From Conoideocrella luteorostrata (lineage: Eukaryota > Ascomycota > Sordariomycetes > Hypocreales > Clavicipitaceae), in contig JASWJB010000177.1 in NCBI GenBank assembly GCA_032433595.1, positions 1 to 64,000 of the forward strand: a DNA stretch of 64,000 nt. The letters are read 5' to 3'. The notes under the pieces are model-generated. The model was not told the origin of the DNA. It ran no database searches and saw nothing but the letters and a program-made list of their open reading frames with translations. Below, in pieces: positions 1 to 11,070 of the stretch. Both the position numbers and the translations under genes were made by a program. How positions within the stretch are numbered: position 1 is the stretch's first letter; each line of letters begins with the position of its first letter.

Positions 1-1067
1 TTTTTTTAATCTTGTTTTTAGTCGCTGAGGCATTATCTCTTGCGGAGTTAATGCCACCTCGATGGCTCAGTTAAACTGTCCCCCGCATGGATGGATGGAT
101 GGCAGAGACTAAGAATAAGTGGTGACAGCCGTCGGCCCGCAGCGCCACAATTGGAGATGTCTGGTGAATTTACGTCGTACTGTAGTAATTATGCTTCTCA
201 CTCTGTACGGATTACGGAGTAGATGCGACCGATATCAGCGTGTGAATTATTCGGTCAAGAAGTACAGAGTGCGGCCAGCGCTCGTGGATGATCGATCGTA
301 AACTGGACTTGTTGAAGGAAGAGAGAACTTGTTCACACCATAATTGATATCAAGTGCATAGATACATGCTCCGTACTCCGTACGAAAGTGGTGAAAATTG
401 AAATTGTCCGGCACAATATGGGATCACTGAGAAAGTAAATGCAATGGACGGACCCCTCAGGGTCTTCCTACTCATGGCAGGGCGCCGGACCGAACCAGTT
501 GCCAGCGACGTCTGACCTTTCCGCCAACTGTTAGGGGCCGGCGCACCCCAGCCCCCTGCTTTTTTTCTTCGCGCACTATGCCAACTCCTGGCATCATTAA
601 CTCTTGTTAGCACGGCGTGAGTAATTGCAACAGACTCGCCGAGTTTGAAAGAGAAAAACATCATTTTTCAGGCTGTCAATGTTTTTTTGTGGAATTGCAA
701 GCTGATGTATGCCCTGCTATCATGAAATTTGTATGCAGCGTGCTCCAAATTCTCACGCTGCGTTCTTGCACTATCACTTTTTATCCTGACCAGGTGTATG
801 CTTAGAGCTTGCTGGCTGACAAGGCAACGTTTGCACCTTGGGCGGGCTACCTTACACCTCATGTCATCTTGGCCCTCTATTCACTTCTTCTATATCGCTT
901 CTTTCACTGTACTAGCTGTCAACTTCTACTTTCGTCAAATTCATAAATCTACCTCGAGTTCTTCTTTCTGCCATCCGTCACAGCCCCTGTTGCGGCTCCA
1001 GCTCCAGCGTAGTTGCTATCTGCGCTTCTGCCTATAAGCTAGCGACATCAAGTTCCTTGTCCAAGTC
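1..1067. other. Intergenic, no gene seen
   Basis: No reading frame here resembles a protein. The stretch is the upstream region of the dynamin-like gene. It holds perfect copies of the dispersed 9-mer TACTCCGTA/TACGGAGTA at 213-221 and 374-382, the second preceded by an overlapping partial copy at 368-375. A short GGAT tandem lies near 87-101. Confidence 0.6.
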
Positions 1068-4000
1068 ATGACAGTTGCATTGAATGACTGTAACGCAGCC
1101 TTGGCCACACATTTATACCCAGAAATGACCAGGCATCGGGGGGGCAACGTCAACTCGCCTATTAAAGACGAAAGTGGCGCCTCTGGAGAGTATGAAGAAA
1201 ATGCTATCAACGATGAGGAACCGTCTTCTCTAACTTCCAACTACGGTGGCACGGATACACTGCATCAAGCGGAGCAGACTGTGCGAAATAACAGATCTGA
1301 TGCTCGTAAGTACCCAAGCGCTAGTTTTGAATCGTGCTTGATTTGAAGTCTAACATGTTGATAGCTGCGCCTAGTGAGCGTAGTAACGAGCCAGGTCCTC
1401 TATTTAGAGAGATCAGAGCCCGTTCCTATGTCAACGGCCAGCCTGCTGCGAGTCCCACTAGTAACCAAGACGAGAGCTTCTTCAACACTTCGTTTAAATA
1501 TATAGGCAAGAAACTGAAAGCCTGCAATGATACCCTGGGAGAGCTCCAACAGCTGGGCGTCTCGCATGATGTTCAACTCCCTGAATTGGTTCTTGTTGGA
1601 GATCAATCTGCTGGCAAGTCAAGTCTTTTGTCTGGCTTAGCTAATCTTGAACTTCCCCGGAGTGAAGGCACATGCACTCGGTGCCCGTTACACATCCGGG
1701 TTTCGAAAAACAGCGACTGGTCCTGCCGAGTATGGCTTCGAAAAGAATACTCTTTTCAGCCGCCAAATGATCGGTCTATTAACGAGTCAGACGTGACTGA
1801 CGAAGACCCATTCTTTCCATGGCGCAAGCAGTCTGTGTCTGCTGTGAACGAGTTCAAGACCGTGCATGACAAAAGTCAGATTGAGGACGTGCTGCGATGG
1901 GCCCAAATTGCCATACTTAATGATGACAAGCACCACAGCATGTTCATTCCTGGCTCCGGAAGCATGACTGCCATACCCATTGCAGAGGCGGCTGAACTAA
2001 CCGTTGCGAAGTTCTCACCTAACATTGTGGCGCTGGAAATCAAAGGACCAGACCTGCCAGACTTGTCCTTTTACGACATGCCCGGCATCTTTCAAAACCC
2101 TGCCGACGCTAGGGATGACTATCTGGTCAACGTTGTTCGCAACCTGTCCAAGGCTTACATTGAACACCCCTCTGCCATCATTATCTGTGCGATGCCAATG
2201 AACAGTGACGCCGAAAATTCTTCCACATTTGGTCTTGCACGTCGGTTGGGGGCCTCTGAACGAACAATTGGGGTGCTTACAAAGGCCGATCTGTTGCCTG
2301 AAGGAGGCAACCATGACCAGTGGCTTACCATCATGAAAGGGCAGACACATCAGACGGGATTGGGCTACTTTATTACTTCTCGCCCTCAAGACAAGGATCT
2401 GGATCGACTGAAGAATTGGGAGGAAGCCATGTTTGAAGCAAACTCTGCGGGCCACTGGCCGGCCTCATTTCACGACTTCTCGGAGCGATGCGGAGTTGAA
2501 AAACTTAAATCTTTCTTATCTGAACGGCTAAGCGAAGAATTTGCAAAAAGGTAAGCAGCTGAATGGACAAGACTGAATGTTGACTGGAGCTAATACACGC
2601 TTGACATAGCCTCCCAAATATCAAGCACAAAGTCAAACAGCATCTAGACAAACTCAAGAAACAATTGGCTACGCTCCCTGAGTTGCCTGAAAATGTAGAA
2701 CTCGAAGTTCAGACCGGTCTCATGATATTTGCCGACTCATCGAGATTCACCTTGGACGAGTTTACGAGACATTTCAACAGCTTGCCGCACAATTTTCGTG
2801 ATTGCCTCATTAGCATCAAGCCTAAGTTTACGCTCAAGGACAAGTCAGATATTCCCGTACTTGAGATATCTGATGATGAGTCAGATCATGGGTCGGTTGC
2901 AACGAATAACGCAGCTACAACACCAACCGCAAAGCGAAGGGCGACTGCCGCGAACATAACTCCGTCCAAGAGGCCACGTTTAAATATGCCAAGCGCGGCA
3001 GCACAATCGAGCGGCTATGTAAAGCCGGAAGAACAGAATGGCTTAGTTCTTCGTGGAGTAAATGCCGTGCCATCTCGCTCTGGTCCCCGAAAAGTAATGC
3101 TGCCAGAGCCTTTCACAGAGTTTACTGATGTGGGCCGTGGGTTTCGTACCTTGCGACAAGTTCGAGAAGAGATCGAGGCAAAGACTAAGGCTGGTATGCC
3201 TGATCGGACTTCCGATGAGGTATATGAAGATCTGGTAATTGAAGCAGTCCGTCCATGGAATAAACCCATGGATGCATTTGTCAAAGAGGCCATGCGGGAG
3301 CTGCACGCCCAGCTAGAATTCACCCTCAATAAGTCCATGGAGAATATGAAAAAGCGGTTCATTTACAAAGAAGCCAAAAAGCATCTGCGCAGCTGTCTCG
3401 AAGAGCACAAGAAGGAAACTGTGCACGAACTCGTACTTCTTTACCAAGATGAACAGCAGCGACTATTGACTTTCAATAAAGCCGCCTTTAAACAGTACAA
3501 AGATGCGGAGCTCGCAGAGCTTACGCGATTCCGGCATTACATGCGACTCAAGGCCGCCGGCGGGCCTGATCCTGGAAATTACATTCCGGGTGATCAGCTA
3601 TCCGAAGATAGGCGAGCGCAAGACACCAAGAAAAGAGAAGCAGAAATTGCGAAAATTGGTCAGGATCGGTTCGCGCGGGAGATCGAGGTGGTAGCTTACG
3701 TTAGGGGCTACTACCGCCTTGCGGCCTTGCGCTTTGCCGACGCTGTCTCTCAGCGCATAATATGCCGCATGATTCCTTCCATCCGACGAAAGCTGCCGTA
3801 TTACTTAGAGGAGAAGTTGGGTCTCCGTCGTCCTGACGCAAAAGACGTCTATAAGAGATTAATGGAGGAGGACGACGCGACAGCTATGAAAAGAGAGATG
3901 CTGAAAATCGAAATGGAAAAATTCGAAAAAGCTCTGGCTAGTATTAACATGCTAGAAACAGGGACAGCCGGCAGCGTGTTGAATTTTTCTGATTCTATGA

Positions 4001-4077
4001 CAGAAGTGGCATCGCAGAGGGTTGTGCCTGTCGCAAATGCGGGCGACGACGCCGCCACTCAGGATGCTGAAATGTAG
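1068..4077 (+). CDS. Dynamin-family large GTPase with nuclear-type signals
   Basis: Three exons, 1068-1305, 1365-2550 and 2610-4077, join in frame across two 59-bp introns (GTAAGT and GTAAGC donors) to give about 963 residues. The GTPase domain is clear: G1 loop GDQSAGKSS near residues 158-166, G3 DMPG near 317-320 and G4 TKAD near 385-388. A helical middle/stalk and effector-type C-terminus follow. Dynamin relatives bind GTP, oligomerise and remodel membranes; fungal members of this Mx-like branch are poorly characterised. Between GTPase and stalk lies an insert with basic clusters (residues 583-598, KRR...KRPR), a hydrophobic-acidic patch PVLEIS+DDESD (557-566) and a VKPE site (612-615). 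These look like a nuclear localisation signal, a SUMO-interacting motif and a SUMO acceptor, but this is inference. The N-terminal 140 residues are acidic and low in complexity. The start is the first ATG in frame. Confidence 0.9.
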
Positions 4078-4840
4078 GAACGACCGGTTATGGGAATGTT
4101 GCGACGGCCGAAAAGAGAACATTCTGTATGCTGACCAAGAAAGGCAGCAATTGCTGACAAGGTGGATTATCTCTGAGGATGTGTAAATTTGGCTGAAAGC
4201 AGAATATGATGTGGTGCATGTGGCGATACTACACCATTGTGGTTACATAAATTATTTTGTTTTCACGAGACAGAGGAATTGTTTGCGATTGGGGGAGAGG
4301 TTGGACTGATATTTGGCTATCATTTGGCAGCGCTGTGATGCAAACGCAAAAGCTGAGGATGGATGAGCTATTGATTTGGTGTGTAAGATATGAATATGTA
4401 TAGAGAAACGCTTGAGAATAGGCAGAAAGGAAACAGATTGCTTTTTCCACCGTAACTTGACCTGTAGCCGTCCCATCCCTCATTCGACTCATTGGGATCT
4501 GATACATTCCGGACTCTCCCTGGTTTCTTGTCAACAAGGACAAGTCTGACTAGGCTCTTCGGATTCTTGCGAAGCACCGCGCAGGAGGCGATGAGAACAA
4601 CGTCACTGTCTAGTTTCGGTATCGGGAAATCAAGGCGACAATTCAGGCTGACAGCAGTGTACGCAAATCTACTAGCTATCCCGAACTCCTCAGAACCAAG
4701 GGCAACAGATGGAGGTTGGCCATAATTTCGCAAGACTCTGGTAATGTACTGTTCTCCACCTACATGGATATGTTCTGTGTCGGTGCTGGCATTAAGGAGC
4801 AGAACAAGAAGTTTGCCCTGAGTAGTGCTTCTCATTACAT
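4078..4840. other. Intergenic with an unassigned minus-strand frame
   Basis: A minus-strand open frame of 159 codons covers 4368-4847. Its first 110 residues have a protein-like composition (for example DSDVVLIASC and LVLVDKKPG), while the end is simple hydrophobic sequence. It could be a fragment of a fungal gene of unknown family or a chance frame. I do not recognise it. It overlaps the start of the decayed sugar transporter on the other strand, which suggests that this is a zone of rearranged, decaying DNA. Confidence 0.3.
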
Positions 4841-4845
4841 GTGTC

Positions 4846-5650
4846 ATTTGACATGGGTATGCTTACACCTACTTCGCTGACAGCCGGCAAAACCATTCTT
4901 AACCTCATTATCTCTGTTACCGCCGTCTTCATGGTCGACAAGGTTGGCCATCGTCCTCTCTTCCTCACTGCAATTTCTGGAATGGTCGTCTCGTTCGTTT
5001 GTTGGACTATTTTTGGCGCTGTCTACGAAAATTCAGGCATTCCTGCGCCAGATGGCAGCACGACGTATGCCAACGCGGGTTCTAGATACGGCGAGATTGT
5101 TTTGATTTGGTTCTTCGGAATCATTTTCCATTGATTTCTCCGGCCCTCTCGTCGCGTACACTTTTGAGATTTTGCGGTCCTATCTCTGCGCCAAGCCAAG
5201 AGCATGACTATTATGAACATTACTGTGCAGGCTATTCTCGCTAATTGGAAAGTAAATCGTTCCATTACCGGATATTCTTCTCCTCCTTCTCCTCCTTCAT
5301 GTTCTTCATGTTCTTCATGTTCTTTTTCTTGTTTGAGATTGTGTTATCCTGTCGTTAACACGAATGGCAGTCAAACCAATAGACTGGCCTGGAATAATCT
5401 CCGTCGCTGCTGGCACTTCATGCTTTTCTATACCCTATGGGGCTTCAGCGAACTCTTCTTTGTCGTTTTTTTTTTATCCGAAAATCAAGGGCCCCACTCT
5501 GGAATGAATCGCCCGTATTTTCGACGGCGACGATGCTGTTGCGCTTATCAACTTGGAGCAGGCGGAGAGGGAGACCGAATTGGCTGCTATTCGCGACGAG
5601 AACATTCACAAGAAAATCGTTTCATGTGTTTTTATGAACTGATGGTCGGA
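4846..5650 (+). pseudogene. Decayed C-terminal half of an MFS sugar (lactose-permease-like) transporter
   Basis: Translated pieces in several frames line up as the C-terminal half of a fungal sugar transporter. They start with a membrane segment containing VDKVGHRPLF (4933-4962). Next comes a stretch ending IWFFGIIFH at 5131, where an in-frame stop follows. Shifted by one frame, DFSGPLVAYTFEIL continues from 5133. A third piece, MTIMNITVQAIL, starts at 5204, and the cytoplasmic tail (PK.KGPTL, then FDGDDAVALINLEQAERE) appears in broken frames from about 5480 to 5610. At least three frameshifts plus stops rule out a working gene. The N-terminal half is missing. An intron-like sequence (GTATGC to CAG, about 4857-4884) precedes the first conserved block. 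The parent would have moved a sugar across the plasma membrane. Confidence 0.8.
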
Positions 5651-6029
5651 TTTTGCGGAACTCTGCGGGATGTAACGCGAAATTTTTGGCTTTACGCGTA
5701 TCGTTTGTGTGTACTCTAGGTGGTTCGCAACGTAATGGCATATTGTGTCATATTAGTTAAATCATCTCACGAGTGCTTCCCATCACGGCGCTAGAAAGAA
5801 CTTGACAGTTAGAAATAATCACTGCCTCTTAACCGGTAAAATCCTGGCTGAACTTGCATGCCCAAGACGCTTACGTTGGGGCCAACAAACTCATTAACCT
5901 ATTTTGTCCGGAATAAGCGGATGTAGTCACAATGATGTGCTCCGCTCAAAGACGACACGTTTCGAGTTCTCTTCATACAACCTCATTCTCTTGAGGAAGA
6001 TCGCAGCGCTGTACAATTGCTCCTTGACA

Positions 6030-6577
6030 ATGGCTTTAGGCGGCTGTTTTTGCGGAAAGATTCGGGTCCAATATAATGGGCAGCCTACAACATCGGTCAG
6101 TGTATGTCCAAGACATGGGTTGCTTTCGTTGACTTAATGTTATATTTTCCTTCCAATAGGCGCTTTGCCACTGTTTCGATTGTCGTAAACTTACCGGCAC
6201 TCTTTACTCGTACAGCTTCATCGTCAAAAGCGCCGATTTGATAGTCACTGGGAGCCCTAAAGAAGTAGCCAAAACGGCAGACAGTGGAAGCCATATCAAG
6301 AATTATTTCTGTTCAGATTGTGGTGCGCACTGTAGAGACTGAGTTTGACAATGCTATTAGACTGACGATTCGCGCAGGAACGCCACTCTATGGACTGAAA
6401 ATGAACTCGAGTGGAACTCCGGACGATACTGTGGTCCTCCGGGCAGGAATACTAGATGACATTGCAATTCTGAGTGAGCGAAAGCCGGAGGTGGAGATAT
6501 ACACTGATAGACGCGTCAATTGGATGAGCCCGGTTGAGGGAGCCAGCCAAATTATTGGCATGCCACCAATCCCCTGA
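6030..6577 (+). CDS. GFA/CENP-V domain zinc protein (glutathione-dependent formaldehyde-activating enzyme-like)
   Basis: Three exons, 6030-6101, 6160-6322 and 6378-6577, give a 144-residue protein. The fold is recognised from its cysteine pattern: GGCFCGKI near residues 4-10, CHCFDCR at 27-33 and FCSDCG at 74-79. These supply the seven cysteines that bind two zinc ions in the GFA family. Named members help glutathione react with formaldehyde, but most fungal paralogues have no known substrate. Intron 1 uses GTATGT and intron 2 the weaker GTGCGC; the splice in the middle of the Gly codon is required to join CSDCG to TPLYGLK, as in relatives. Length and domain fill the family norm. It stands alone between a decayed transporter and a UPF0303 gene, so context does not suggest a pathway. 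Confidence 0.88.
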
Positions 6578-6889
6578 TCCAGCTTTCAAGTATATGCGGA
6601 TGAAGTTGGGCTACCCGCGCCTTCAGTAGCTAGCTGTAGCAGAGGCAGGTTTATATTGAAGAAGTATTCTATACATGCCACGAGGGTGGATCAAAGTCAG
6701 TCTCGTGGTTGCTCCTGGAACTAGGGATTCTTTTTCGAAACGGCTGTTTTTAATGGTAGCTTCATATGGTCTAGCGTCGTTCTGGGTACTGGTCCAATAA
6801 ACAAAGATGTTAGTCAGTTAACTAGTTCCCAAATGCCAATTGGGAAAAACTCGAAAGTGGCTCAAGCACGACAAGATATTGAAAACAAA

Positions 6890-7681
6890 ATGTCACAGAA
6901 AATCTGGAAGCGCAAGTTCGAGGCTGGACTCGGCCTCGAAAAGGCACTGGCTGCGACTCGGAATCCCATGTCTCCGGTCGCTATCGAGAGCCCGCCCACA
7001 GAGGTGAGATGATGCTTTCGCAGGCCTTGTCCGATCACAAGGAAACCCCCTCCCCCATCCCTGCTTGCTATGCCGCGTTTTCTGTTGAAGCGACTCTGCC
7101 GCAAAGATGAAATCCAGCCTAATTCCACTTCATTACTCGCACTGGCATAATTTTTCCCATCCTCGCTGACAATACCCCGAACCCCACAGCTCGAGACCCT
7201 CCTCAAAGCAGAGGTCGGTGGCGACGGCTTCACGCTGGCGTCCTTCACCGCCCAAGACGCCTGGGAACTCGGCCATCTCCTTCACGCCCGCCTCCTGCCA
7301 TTCACCCCCTCGCGCCCTGCCCTCATCTCCATCAGCCTCGCCAGCGGCAGCGTTCTGTACCAAAGCGCCACTGGGTCGGGCATCGCGCCAGACAACTCTG
7401 TCTGGGTGGCTCGGAAGCGCGCAACCGTGCTGCGTTTCGGCGTGAGCAGCTGGCTCATGGGGCGGAAATTCCAGGGCGATGAGGCGGCCTTTGCGGTCAA
7501 GTTTGGACTGGGCCCTGAGAAGGCGGGCGAGTATGCTATTCATGGCGGCGGTGTGCCGATTCGCGTGACTGGCGTGGAGGGCGTGGTTGCCGTCGTGGTG
7601 GTGAGTGGGTTGAAGCAGCATGAGGATCACGGCGTGGTTGCGGAGGTGATAAGGGATAATTGGGAGCCTGTTGAAGCTTAG
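6890..7681 (+). CDS. UPF0303 / haem-degrading (DUF336) domain protein, YBR137W-like
   Basis: Exon 1 (6890-7003) and exon 2 (7190-7681) join in phase 0 across a 186-bp intron (GTGAGA to CACAG), giving 201 residues. The body matches the UPF0303/HbpS-GlcG-like domain: LISISLASGSVLYQ, then VWVARKRATVLRFG and the Gly-rich YAIHGGGVPIRVTG near the C-terminus. The yeast relative YBR137W forms oligomers and is linked to the GET tail-anchored protein pathway; bacterial relatives bind haem. The N-terminal exon (SQKIWKRKFEAGLGLEKALAA) is less conserved but keeps the frame open and starts at the first ATG. Exon 2 is GC-rich compared with the flanks, as real coding DNA is here. Cellular role in this fungus is unknown. 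Confidence 0.83.
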
Positions 7682-8209
7682 AATTGCACACACACACACA
7701 TTTATGTATATGCATACATACTTATAGATATAGACATTTCTTCTCAGTGTATTGACCCTTCAACCTGTCCGCGTCGCATAACAATCTTCTGAGGAAACGG
7801 CAGAATATAACGTAGAATTATGTGTCGCTGCTTAATGATGTTAAAAAAGTTGACGGATGTCTTGTCCCAGCGATGGCTAGTTCGAGTACTTGCCTAGAGC
7901 AACGTAATAACCGCGGCCATGCGCAAATACGAGCGCAGGATTATGCAGCAGCTTTCAATACTGAGTCCGGGACATGTAAATCCCCCAGAGAGCTTATGAA
8001 TTAAATCGTATTATATTGAATTAAACTAGAATGAATAGTATAAGTAAAAGTAGTAGATGGACAACTATTAGCCTGTACAGTGTATGCTTTTCAATTATTT
8101 TAGTTAGCGCCGCCCTCCTTTCATCTCCAAGCCGTGTAATCAAAATCCTAGTAATTTGGTAGTTTCCAAAAAGTTCAAGTTCTTTACCGCTTGACTGCCT
8201 CCGCCGCTG
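7682..8209. other. Intergenic between convergent genes
   Basis: Shared 3' region of the UPF0303 gene and the minus-strand secreted protein. It begins with a short (CA)n run (7687-7700) followed by an AT-rich TATA/CATA stretch, and is otherwise unremarkable. No gene is seen. Confidence 0.6.
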
Positions 8210-9457
8210 TTACCACTTTCGAATCGAAACGGGACCCCGTGGGAGTTTACCCATGGCCATCACAGAAGCCTTGGAACCGGTGGGTTGTGCAGCCCCTGTA
8301 CCATTACCTGGTGGAAGGGTGACAAGAACTGTGTTGTAAACGGTCGCAACACTAGTCGTGGCATTGACGGACGGGCACGGAATGCTCGATGAACCAGACG
8401 CAGCAGGAGGGATGTACTGGTGACTCCCAGCATTGCAAGGCTTGCCGCTGTGCTTTTTCCTGCAGGAGGTCTCCCCGTTGTAGATGTTGATGATGACAAT
8501 CTCAATGTTATCGCCGCCCCCACCAGCGACCGTTTTTGTCAGAGTTGAGTAGTGGTCAACACTCTGGATAATAGTTTGAACTTGTGGTGGTGCTGTGACT
8601 GTAGCCTGCTGAGAAGTGAGAGAGCTGGGCTGCATGGTAACAGCGGCGGTCTTGGGACTTTCGGTTTTTGTTGTTGGAGTACTGCCTGCAGCTGGTTGTT
8701 CGGGGCTCGCGGTGACGGTGACCACGCCGGGTGAGTGTGCTTCAGATGATGGCCTCCCCTGAGTAATAGTAAAAACAGACGGTGACCATGGAGCTTCAGA
8801 GGATGGCTCTCCTTGGGTTACAGTGACAACTGAAACCATCTTTGCCGGTGGATTCGCATTTATCGTTACTGTTTGGGGTCCTGCTTGTTGAGGAGTCTCC
8901 GGTTGAATAGTCTTGGTGACAACCGACGGCCCAGGCTGCTCTCCAGACCCCGTCTGAGGTTGCTGCTGCGGCTGCTGCTGTGGCGGTTGGGTATTGCCGT
9001 TCACCACGGTGACGGTTTGGGGCTGCTGCTGCTGCTGTTGCTGTTGCTGAGGTGGCTGAGTGTTGCCATTTACAACAGTGACAGTCTGTAACCCGCCAGA
9101 CTGCTGCTGCTGCTGCTGAGAGGGCTCAGGCTGAGGTAAGACGGTGACAACAACTTGACTCCCGCCTGATGGTGCATTTGAAGGAGTACCGTTAGGTTGG
9201 GTGACATAGACGGTTTGCGGCTCTGCAGTTATCGTCCGCTCAACCGTCACTGTTTGCCTCGGAGATTCCTCCGCTTGGCTGACATAGACAGTCTGGGCAG
9301 GCTGTGTAACTGTGACAGTACCAGCACCATTGTTTGGTTGACCGGATGCTGGGCAAGGGCAGCATTCCTTTGAATTCTCGCGAGGTGGTAATCGACCCAA
9401 GCGAGCCTGGGTCGAAGGAACCATGACCAGTGTGGCCCAAAGAATGGCACGATACAT
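8210..9457 (-). CDS. Secreted Thr/Val/Gln-rich repeat protein of unknown function
   Basis: An uninterrupted frame encodes about 415 residues from the ATG at 9457. An in-frame ATG lies 51 bp upstream at 9508, but the chosen start puts a classical signal peptide first (MYRAILWATLVMVPSTQA, cleavage near residue 18). A short Cys-containing segment (ECCPCP) follows. The long middle consists of repeats built on TVTV, TVYVTQP and VVTVTQG. Two near-identical copies of QTVTVVNGNTQPP are each followed by polyglutamine (codons around 8960-9110). The C-terminal part has a few cysteines (SCRKKHSGKPC) and a Ser/Thr-rich tail. The composition suggests an O-glycosylated cell-wall or surface protein. I see no clear GPI-anchor signal, because the C-terminus is not hydrophobic. 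Repeat number is likely to vary between strains. No enzyme domain is visible. Confidence 0.72.
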   Translation of the reverse strand: MYRAILWATLVMVPSTQARLGRLPPRENSKECCPCPASGQPNNGAGTVTVTQPAQTVYVSQAEESPRQTVTVERTITAEPQTVYVTQPNGTPSNAPSGGSQVVVTVLPQPEPSQQQQQQSGGLQTVTVVNGNTQPPQQQQQQQQQPQTVTVVNGNTQPPQQQPQQQPQTGSGEQPGPSVVTKTIQPETPQQAGPQTVTINANPPAKMVSVVTVTQGEPSSEAPWSPSVFTITQGRPSSEAHSPGVVTVTASPEQPAAGSTPTTKTESPKTAAVTMQPSSLTSQQATVTAPPQVQTIIQSVDHYSTLTKTVAGGGGDNIEIVIINIYNGETSCRKKHSGKPCNAGSHQYIPPAASGSSSIPCPSVNATTSVATVYNTVLVTLPPGNGTGAAQPTGSKASVMAMGKLPRGPVSIRKW

Positions 9458-10455
9458 GTTGAATGGAATAAGATCGAACAACACAAAGAAGCGGAGACTA
9501 TAGGCCAACTATGACAAATAGAGTCAGAAAGAGTAAAGGTGTTTGTGTAGTGTTGCTGTGTGTGACTGCCGACAGAGGGTTGGCTAAGAGCGGCTTTTGC
9601 ATCCTTATATCTCACCAGAATCTCAATCCCAACTCTTCAAGATTCAGTCTCATGGCAGAAAGGCTTTGCATTCTGCATGTACTTGCAGCAAATAATAGCT
9701 CAGGCAAGAATGTAATGCCAATACCAAGGAGCTCGGTAGGCCACTAGGCCTCATATTGCTCGTTCATGAACGAGAGCCATTGCAGGAGGGGACTGCATTT
9801 TTGGCGACTATCTTCAACATAAGTTTCACATTTATATCTACAGAGGGCAGAATATAGAGGACTAGGAGCAGGTTCTGGACAAGGGCGGGAAACATTAGCC
9901 ATGTCAATGAGGTTGATTCTCCCCTTTCGGTGGGGCCAAGGGCAGATTCGCGAAGGGGCAACGGCTCAAGGGTTGAAGATTAGAGGCTAGTGAGGTGAAA
10001 AGCTGCCAGAAGGTATGTGGAAAGGTATAATTTGTATAGCTTAGATTCGAGTCAGGTGGACGCGCGAGAAAATTCATGAGCAACGCGGTACGCAGCGCTG
10101 AATACGAGATCGACGGATTTCCCCAACACCAGAAGTAGAAGTTAGGGGCTGTTACGGAGTACATCACACTGGTGAACTGGTTGGCGGCAATGTTTGGCGG
10201 GCCGTGGTTTTCCCGGATCAGCTTCTGTGCCGCGACCCACCTTTTCCTGCACTTCGAGCGCCTCCAGCTATGCACGTTATCGAAGCTTGCATCGACCTCC
10301 TAACAGCACCATCGCCAAACGTCATCACCATGGGTGGTCTCGCATGATCACTGCCATTGTTTACAATATCGAGCATGGTATCGAAAAGCTGAGCGCGTGC
10401 ATCGTGCAAATACCCCTGACGTATAATCGAGCACCGTACATTGTATCGCGTCAGG
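9458..10455. other. Intergenic (divergent promoter region)
   Basis: Lies between the minus-strand secreted protein and the plus-strand LAMTOR1-like gene, so it should carry both promoters. One perfect TACGGAGTA copy sits at 10153-10161. No further gene is seen; the longer open frames have skewed, non-protein-like compositions. Confidence 0.55.
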
Positions 10456-11070
10456 ATGGGAGTTTGCCAATCGTGCCTCGGTCGGCGCGAAAAGGATGAT
10501 TATGAAGAGGTAGACATAGCGTCATGTCTAAGCAAGCTCCTCGCACAGCTGACCTGTTGCTAACAACATATGCAGAGTGAAGAGAACCGCCTTTTATATG
10601 ACGATGGCCATGGGATGCAGTATGGAAGCTTTAATGACCCGGCCATGAGCTGCGACGACACACTAGAAGCACAACGTGAACACGAAGCGCTGCAAAGAGT
10701 GGTTGCCAAAACATCGAAGTGTGAAATCCAGCTTTTCATACACAGAAGAAAGCGCTGTGGCTAACTTTATTTGACCAGCAACATGGTAGATGTCTTCGAG
10801 ATCGGTCCCCACGACTCTTCCAACCGTGGAGGCACCTCGACACCTTTCGCATATGCTGGACAAGGCGCTAGAGTTGCCCGCTACCAACATTTGGTGTCCA
10901 AGCTAAGCGCAGAGGATGAAAACGCTTCTCACGGAGTTAAAGTTGATTGGCTTACCGACGACGAAAACCTTGAGATGCAGAGTAACCGACCGGCGAGTAT
11001 CAATACTTTGGAAGACAATGGCGGTCCACTTGTGGGCACGTTTGCAGATGCAGCTGCAGCAATGAAATGA
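10456..11070 (+). CDS. LAMTOR1/Meh1 orthologue, lipidated anchor of the Ragulator/EGO complex
   Basis: Three small exons, 10456-10509, 10576-10718 and 10779-11070, give 162 residues. The N-terminus MGVCQSCLGRR is the hallmark: Gly2 for N-myristoylation and Cys4/Cys7 for palmitoylation, which hold the protein on the vacuole or late-endosome membrane. The acidic segment EENRLLYDD and the helical SNNMVDVFEI, which only appears once the second intron is removed, are the conserved core. In yeast and animals this subunit anchors the EGO/Ragulator complex that carries Rag/Gtr GTPases and activates TORC1 in response to amino acids. The short exons make the gene easy to miss. Donor sites are GTAGAC and GTGTGA, both weak, but the joined protein fits the family, so I trust them. 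Lipidation is inferred from sequence only. Confidence 0.85.
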
